This document shows, one piece after another, positions 4,736-7,011 of a stretch of 7,011 nucleotides of DNA; within the stretch, counting starts at the first letter, position 1, and each line of letters starts with the position of its first letter. Location: the NCBI GenBank assembly GCA_017540285.1, contig JAFYBI010000191.1, forward strand, positions 1 through 7,011. Direction: 5' to 3'. This DNA comes from Clostridia bacterium. GTDB lineage: Bacteria > Bacillota > Clostridia > Oscillospirales > CAG-272. The position numbers and the translations under genes are program-made. The notes under the pieces are model-generated. The model did not search any database. It was given only the letters and a program-made list of their open reading frames with translations, and was not told the origin of the DNA.

Positions 4736-5278
4736 ATGGCAGCAAAGAAAAAACTCGGCGACCTCATCAAGGAGGCGCGCACGAACGCGGGCATGACACA
4801 GACCGCGCTTGCCGCGAAGATCAAGGGCGTCACCGCGAATGACATCAGCAAAGCGGAACGCGGCGAAAAGGAACTGACCAAGGATCAGCTCAAGACCATC
4901 GCGAAGATCACCGGCGTGACCCAGAAATCCCTCCTCGACGCGGCATCCGGCACGAGCACGACCGCCTCGGCAGCGAAGAAAAAGACCTCGACCGCCTCGA
5001 GCGCCAAGAAGAAGACGTCCTCGGCCAAGACCCCGGCCGCAGCCACTTCCTCGATGAAGCTCACGGCGACGGAGAAGAAGCTCGTCGAAGCCTACCGCGC
5101 GGCGGACACCAAGACCCGCAAGAACGCCCTGAACATCCTCAAAGGCACGGACAAGAGCACCGCGTCGATCGTCGAATCCTTCCTCACCGGGATCCTCACG
5201 AAGGAGATCTCCGAAGAAGAGGTCGAAGACGAGCCCGTGATCTACACCGTCGAGAAGGACGAAGAAGAAGGGGAATGA
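4736..5278 (+). CDS. XRE-family DNA-binding protein with Lys/Ala-rich linker and acidic tail
   Basis: The 180-residue protein has three parts. Residues 6-68 form a Cro/C1-type helix-turn-helix: LGDLIKEAR, MTQTALAAKI as the helix-turn-helix core, and DISKAERGEKELTKDQLKTIAKITGV. Residues 72-106 are a low-complexity linker of Lys, Ala, Ser and Thr with a near-tandem 10-residue repeat (77-86 and 87-96, each with KKKTS), reminiscent of histone-H1-like tails. Residues 107-137 contain a helical segment (LTATEKKLVEAYRAADTKTRKNALNILKG) like the short C-terminal helix pair found in many small XRE regulators. The tail from 158 is strongly acidic and ends DEEEGE. AAGGAGG eight bases upstream fixes the start. 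It has its own promoter and terminator, so it is a monocistronic gene, presumably a cytosolic transcription regulator. Its target is unknown. Confidence 0.92.
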   Translation: MAAKKKLGDLIKEARTNAGMTQTALAAKIKGVTANDISKAERGEKELTKDQLKTIAKITGVTQKSLLDAASGTSTTASAAKKKTSTASSAKKKTSSAKTPAAATSSMKLTATEKKLVEAYRAADTKTRKNALNILKGTDKSTASIVESFLTGILTKEISEEEVEDEPVIYTVEKDEEEGE

Positions 5279-5297
5279 GCCCCTGCCCTGCGATCAA

Positions 5298-5325
5298 AAG
5301 CTGCCGTTTCCGCGGCGGCTTTTTT
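5298..5325 (+). terminator. Terminator of the XRE regulator gene
   Basis: A 9-bp stem AAGCTGCCG/CGGCGGCTT (5298-5306 with 5313-5321, one T-G pair) closes a 6-base loop and runs into six T residues. It starts 19 bases after the stop codon. Confidence 0.92.
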
Positions 5326-5361
5326 CGTCTCCGGAAAACAAAAAGGGCCCCGCTGCCTCGC

Positions 5362-5472
5362 CCGCACAGAGCTGAACTTGAATTCTCGCCTGCGGGCTCG
5401 GTCAGGGTTGGCTCTGACAGTCCACCGGACTGTCATTCACTCCCAACCCGTTCAAGTCCTGCGCTCGTGCGG
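5362..5472. other. 111-nt nested inverted-repeat structure beside tRNA-Leu
   Basis: Five pairs of arms are nested in perfect order: CCGCAC/GTGCGG (5362-5367 with 5467-5472), GAGC/GCTC (5369-5372 with 5463-5466), ACTTGAA/TTCAAGT (5376-5382 with 5451-5457), GGGTTGG/CCAACCC (5405-5411 with 5443-5449) and GACAGTCC/GGACTGTC (5416-5423 with 5427-5434, 3-base loop). That gives 32 base pairs in one long imperfect hairpin, with a side loop at 5383-5404. A-rich tracts on the plus strand flank both sides, the left one preceded on the minus strand by GGGCCC then TTTTTG (5350-5340). Bases 5450-5461 are an inverted copy of the tRNA-Leu T-arm (5495-5506). It could be a small RNA, an elaborate tRNA trailer and terminator, or a miniature inverted-repeat element. 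No coding sequence is supported. Confidence 0.6.
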
Positions 5473-5485
5473 CAAAAAACAAACA

Positions 5486-5565
5486 TGCGGGCAACAGGAC
5501 TTGAACCTGCACGGTCGCCCAACGGATCCTAAATCCGTCGCGTCTGCCAATTCCGCCATGCCCGC
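5486..5565 (-). tRNA. tRNA-Leu (anticodon TAG)
   Basis: The minus strand gives an 80-nt type II tRNA: acceptor GCGGGCA/TGCCCGC, a D-arm with GCG/CGC, anticodon stem ACGGA/TCCGT around loop TTTAGGA, a short variable arm of 11 bases and T-arm GCAGG-TTCAAGT-CCTGT. The discriminator is A and no CCA is encoded. The anticodon TAG reads the leucine CUN box, chiefly CUA. Its promoter lies immediately upstream; no simple hairpin terminator directly follows it. Instead TTTGTTTTTT and the nested structure at 5362-5472 come next. Confidence 0.96.
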
Positions 5566-5576
5566 ATAACGGTGCT

Positions 5577-5605
5577 ATTATAGCATATTCCCGGCGATTT
5601 TGCAA
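5577..5605 (-). promoter_or_regulatory. Sigma-A promoter of tRNA-Leu
   Basis: On the minus strand TTGCAA (5605-5600) and TATAAT (5582-5577) are separated by 17 bp. The tRNA 5' end is 12 bases past the -10 box, the same tight spacing as for tRNA-Val. It lies in the 65-bp gap after the hydrolase gene. Confidence 0.87.
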
Positions 5606-5630
5606 GAGGATGCGCAAAATGTGTTTCCCG

Positions 5631-6257
5631 TCACCACCGCCAGCCGCGCATTTCCGCTCCGACGGTCGTCTCCCCGGTGTGGCCCGAATAGAGGACCGTC
5701 TCCGGCGGAAGGGTGAAGATCCGCGTGCGAATGCTCGCGAGCATGGTCCTGAGATCCCCGCCCGGGAAACGGTCGTTGCCGATGCTGCCCTTGAAGATCG
5801 TGTCCCCGGTGAACGCGAAGCCCCCGGTCTCGTGGTAATAGACGACGGAGTCGGTCGTATGCCCCGGCGTGTGGATCACGCGGAACCGGACCGCCGGATC
5901 GGCCTCGAGCGGAATCTCGTCGCCGTCCCGCACGAGGGTCAGATCATCGAGCAAAATCGGCGTACCGCAGAAGACCGAGAGATTCCACTTGGGGTTCTGT
6001 GCGTAGTCCTTCGCGTTCTCGTGCGCGAGGACCGGGCATCCGAACGCCTCCCGCATCGCCGCGACGCCGCCCGTGTGATCGAAATGCCCGTGGGTCAGGA
6101 GGATCTTCTCGAGGATCCAGCCATGTTCCCGGACGAGCGAGACGAGACGCTCTCCCTCCGCGCCCGGATCGACGGCGAATCCGTGTCCAGTCGCTTCGTC
6201 GATGAAAAAGAACGCGTTTTCCTCAAAATACCCCTTCACGGGGACAGTCACGACCAT
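5631..6257 (-). CDS. Metallo-beta-lactamase-fold hydrolase (glyoxalase II-like)
   Basis: The 208-residue protein is a complete MBL-fold hydrolase. THGHFDH (55-61) supplies H56, H58, D60 and H61; H133 in TPGHTTDS, D152 in TGDTIF and H193 in SGHTGETT complete the set for two metal ions. An N-terminal strand ending in VDPGAE (29-34) is typical of the glyoxalase II/YcbL-type subgroup. Likely activity is hydrolysis of a thioester such as S-lactoylglutathione or a related small thiol ester, but the long substrate-binding C-terminal domain of classical glyoxalase II is absent, so the substrate is open. No signal peptide is seen. AAGGA about 7 bases before 6257 sets the start. The start is only 28 bases beyond the T-run of the terminator after the ABC gene, and no promoter fits there, so expression may depend on read-through or on a promoter inside the upstream gene. 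Confidence 0.95.
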   Translation of the reverse strand: MVVTVPVKGYFEENAFFFIDEATGHGFAVDPGAEGERLVSLVREHGWILEKILLTHGHFDHTGGVAAMREAFGCPVLAHENAKDYAQNPKWNLSVFCGTPILLDDLTLVRDGDEIPLEADPAVRFRVIHTPGHTTDSVVYYHETGGFAFTGDTIFKGSIGNDRFPGGDLRTMLASIRTRIFTLPPETVLYSGHTGETTVGAEMRGWRW

Positions 6258-6285
6258 CCTGCTTTCCTTCTTTCCGGCTGTGATG

Positions 6286-6319
6286 AAAAGCCTCCCGCCC
6301 GGGTGAGGGGCAGGAGGCT
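6286..6319 (-). terminator. Terminator of the ABC ATPase gene
   Basis: On the minus strand a 12-bp stem AGCCTCCTGCCC/GGGCGGGAGGCT (6319-6308 with 6300-6289) has a 7-base loop and one T-G pair. Only four T residues follow (6289-6286), so termination may be partial. It lies 31 bases after the stop codon. Confidence 0.85.
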
Positions 6320-6349
6320 CTGGGTTCCGGGATAAACCCGAATGATTGC

Positions 6350-7011
6350 TCAGTGAACGATGTAACGCTCGGTGTCCTTGTCGAAGAGGTGGACGCGGGA
6401 CATATCGAGGGCAACGTTGATGATGTCGCCGGCTCTCGCGGTGGAACGGGCGGAAACGCGGGCGGTGAGGTTGGTCTCTTCTGCAACGAGGTACAGATAG
6501 ATTTCAGCGCCCATAAGCTCGGTGACTTCGACGTCGGTCTCGATGACGGAGTCGGGCATCGCGCGGAGAGAAGCCTCGTCGTCGAGGATGCATTCCGGAC
6601 GGACGCCGGCCACGATTTCCTTGCCGACATACTCTCTGAGGTTCGGGTTGGCAGCCTTTTCGGCGGGAATCTTGAGAGAGTTCGAACCGAAGGTGAGGTA
6701 GAGGTCTTCGCCCTTCTTCTCGAGGACGCAGTTGATGAAGTTCATCTGCGGCGTGCCGATGAAGCCCGCGACGAAGAGGTTGACCGGGTAGTCGTAGAGG
6801 TTCTGCGGCGTGTCGACCTGCTGGATGAGACCGTCCTTCATGACGACGATACGGGTCGCCATCGTCATAGCCTCAACCTGGTCGTGCGTCACGTAAATGA
6901 ACGTGGTGCCGACTCTCTGGTGGATCTTGGTGAGCTCGGTTCTCATGGAAGCTCTCAGCTTCGCGTCGAGGTTGGAAAGAGGCTCGTCGAGAAGGAAGAC
7001 GCGGGGGTTAC
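6350..7011 (-). CDS. ugpC: Sugar ABC transporter ATP-binding protein, MalK/UgpC/MsmK type (5' end missing)
   Basis: The last 219 codons are present; the start and the Walker A and signature motifs lie beyond the right edge. Reading from 7009 the first residues give the Walker B LLDEP, the D-loop SNLDAKLR, and then the H-loop in YVTHDQVEAMTMA, the order of an ABC ATPase nucleotide-binding domain. The rest (from GFIGTPQMNFI, roughly the last 130 residues) is the TOBE-type regulatory domain of carbohydrate importers, with VAGVRPE and ELMGAEIYLY as recognisable elements. Such a protein powers a membrane permease pair and is often shared between several sugar transporters in Firmicutes, so MsmK-like sharing is possible. 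A methionine at 6944-6946 is internal and not the start. The gene ends in the terminator at 6286-6319 and has no permease neighbours in view. Confidence 0.96.
   Translation of the reverse strand, partial: NPRVFLLDEPLSNLDAKLRASMRTELTKIHQRVGTTFIYVTHDQVEAMTMATRIVVMKDGLIQQVDTPQNLYDYPVNLFVAGFIGTPQMNFINCVLEKKGEDLYLTFGSNSLKIPAEKAANPNLREYVGKEIVAGVRPECILDDEASLRAMPDSVIETDVEVTELMGAEIYLYLVAEETNLTARVSARSTARAGDIINVALDMSRVHLFDKDTERYIVH

Noticed and set aside
5610..6335. Plus-strand open frame of 241 codons
   Set aside because: Antisense to the metallo-beta-lactamase-fold gene, whose full metal-binding motif set is intact.
6350..6946. Complete ABC gene starting at the ATG at 6944-6946
   Set aside because: The same frame continues upstream to the window edge and encodes the Walker B and D-loop motifs, so the ATG is internal.

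Overview
This 7,011-base window has high G+C content and is laid out like a chromosome segment of a Gram-positive, Clostridia-like Firmicute. Five near-consensus sigma-A promoters are visible (TTGACA-like, exactly 17 bp, TATAAT or TACAAT). The genes carry strong AGGAGG-type ribosome-binding sites, none of the three tRNA genes encodes its CCA end, and transketolase is split into two genes. The phylum call is inference from these traits; I cannot name a genus.

Left part, read on the minus strand. A tRNA-Val(CAC) gene (358-431) has its own promoter and terminator. It is followed by a tandem array (1-355) of 150-159 bp units. Each unit joins a nearly invariant 54-bp core, a palindrome, a tRNA T-arm and 3'-end fragment, and an intrinsic terminator. 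The array runs off the left edge. Next comes a three-gene minus-strand operon, promoter 3348-3376 and terminator 549-598: transketolase N-terminal subunit, an uncharacterised eight-stranded TIM-barrel protein, and transketolase C-terminal subunit. The barrel gene lies between two halves of one enzyme with 31-32 bp gaps on each side, so it probably acts with a transketolase reaction.

Middle part, plus strand. A divergent consensus promoter drives tRNA-Ser(GCT), which ends in a large hairpin terminator. An MGMT-family alkyltransferase-domain gene and a GNAT acetyltransferase gene follow, only about 25 bases past that terminator. A separately promoted gene then encodes a small XRE-family regulator with a histone-like Lys/Ala/Ser/Thr linker and an acidic tail; it has its own terminator.

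Right part, minus strand. A partial MalK/UgpC/MsmK-type sugar ABC-transporter ATPase enters from the right edge and ends in a terminator. A metallo-beta-lactamase-fold hydrolase starts 28 bases beyond that terminator. A tRNA-Leu(TAG) gene with its own promoter follows. Downstream of it lies a 111-nt stretch of five nested inverted repeats that includes an inverted copy of the tRNA-Leu T-arm.

The protein genes are mostly ordinary metabolism. The unexplained material is RNA-like and linked to tRNA genes: the tRNA-Val array and the nested hairpin next to tRNA-Leu.
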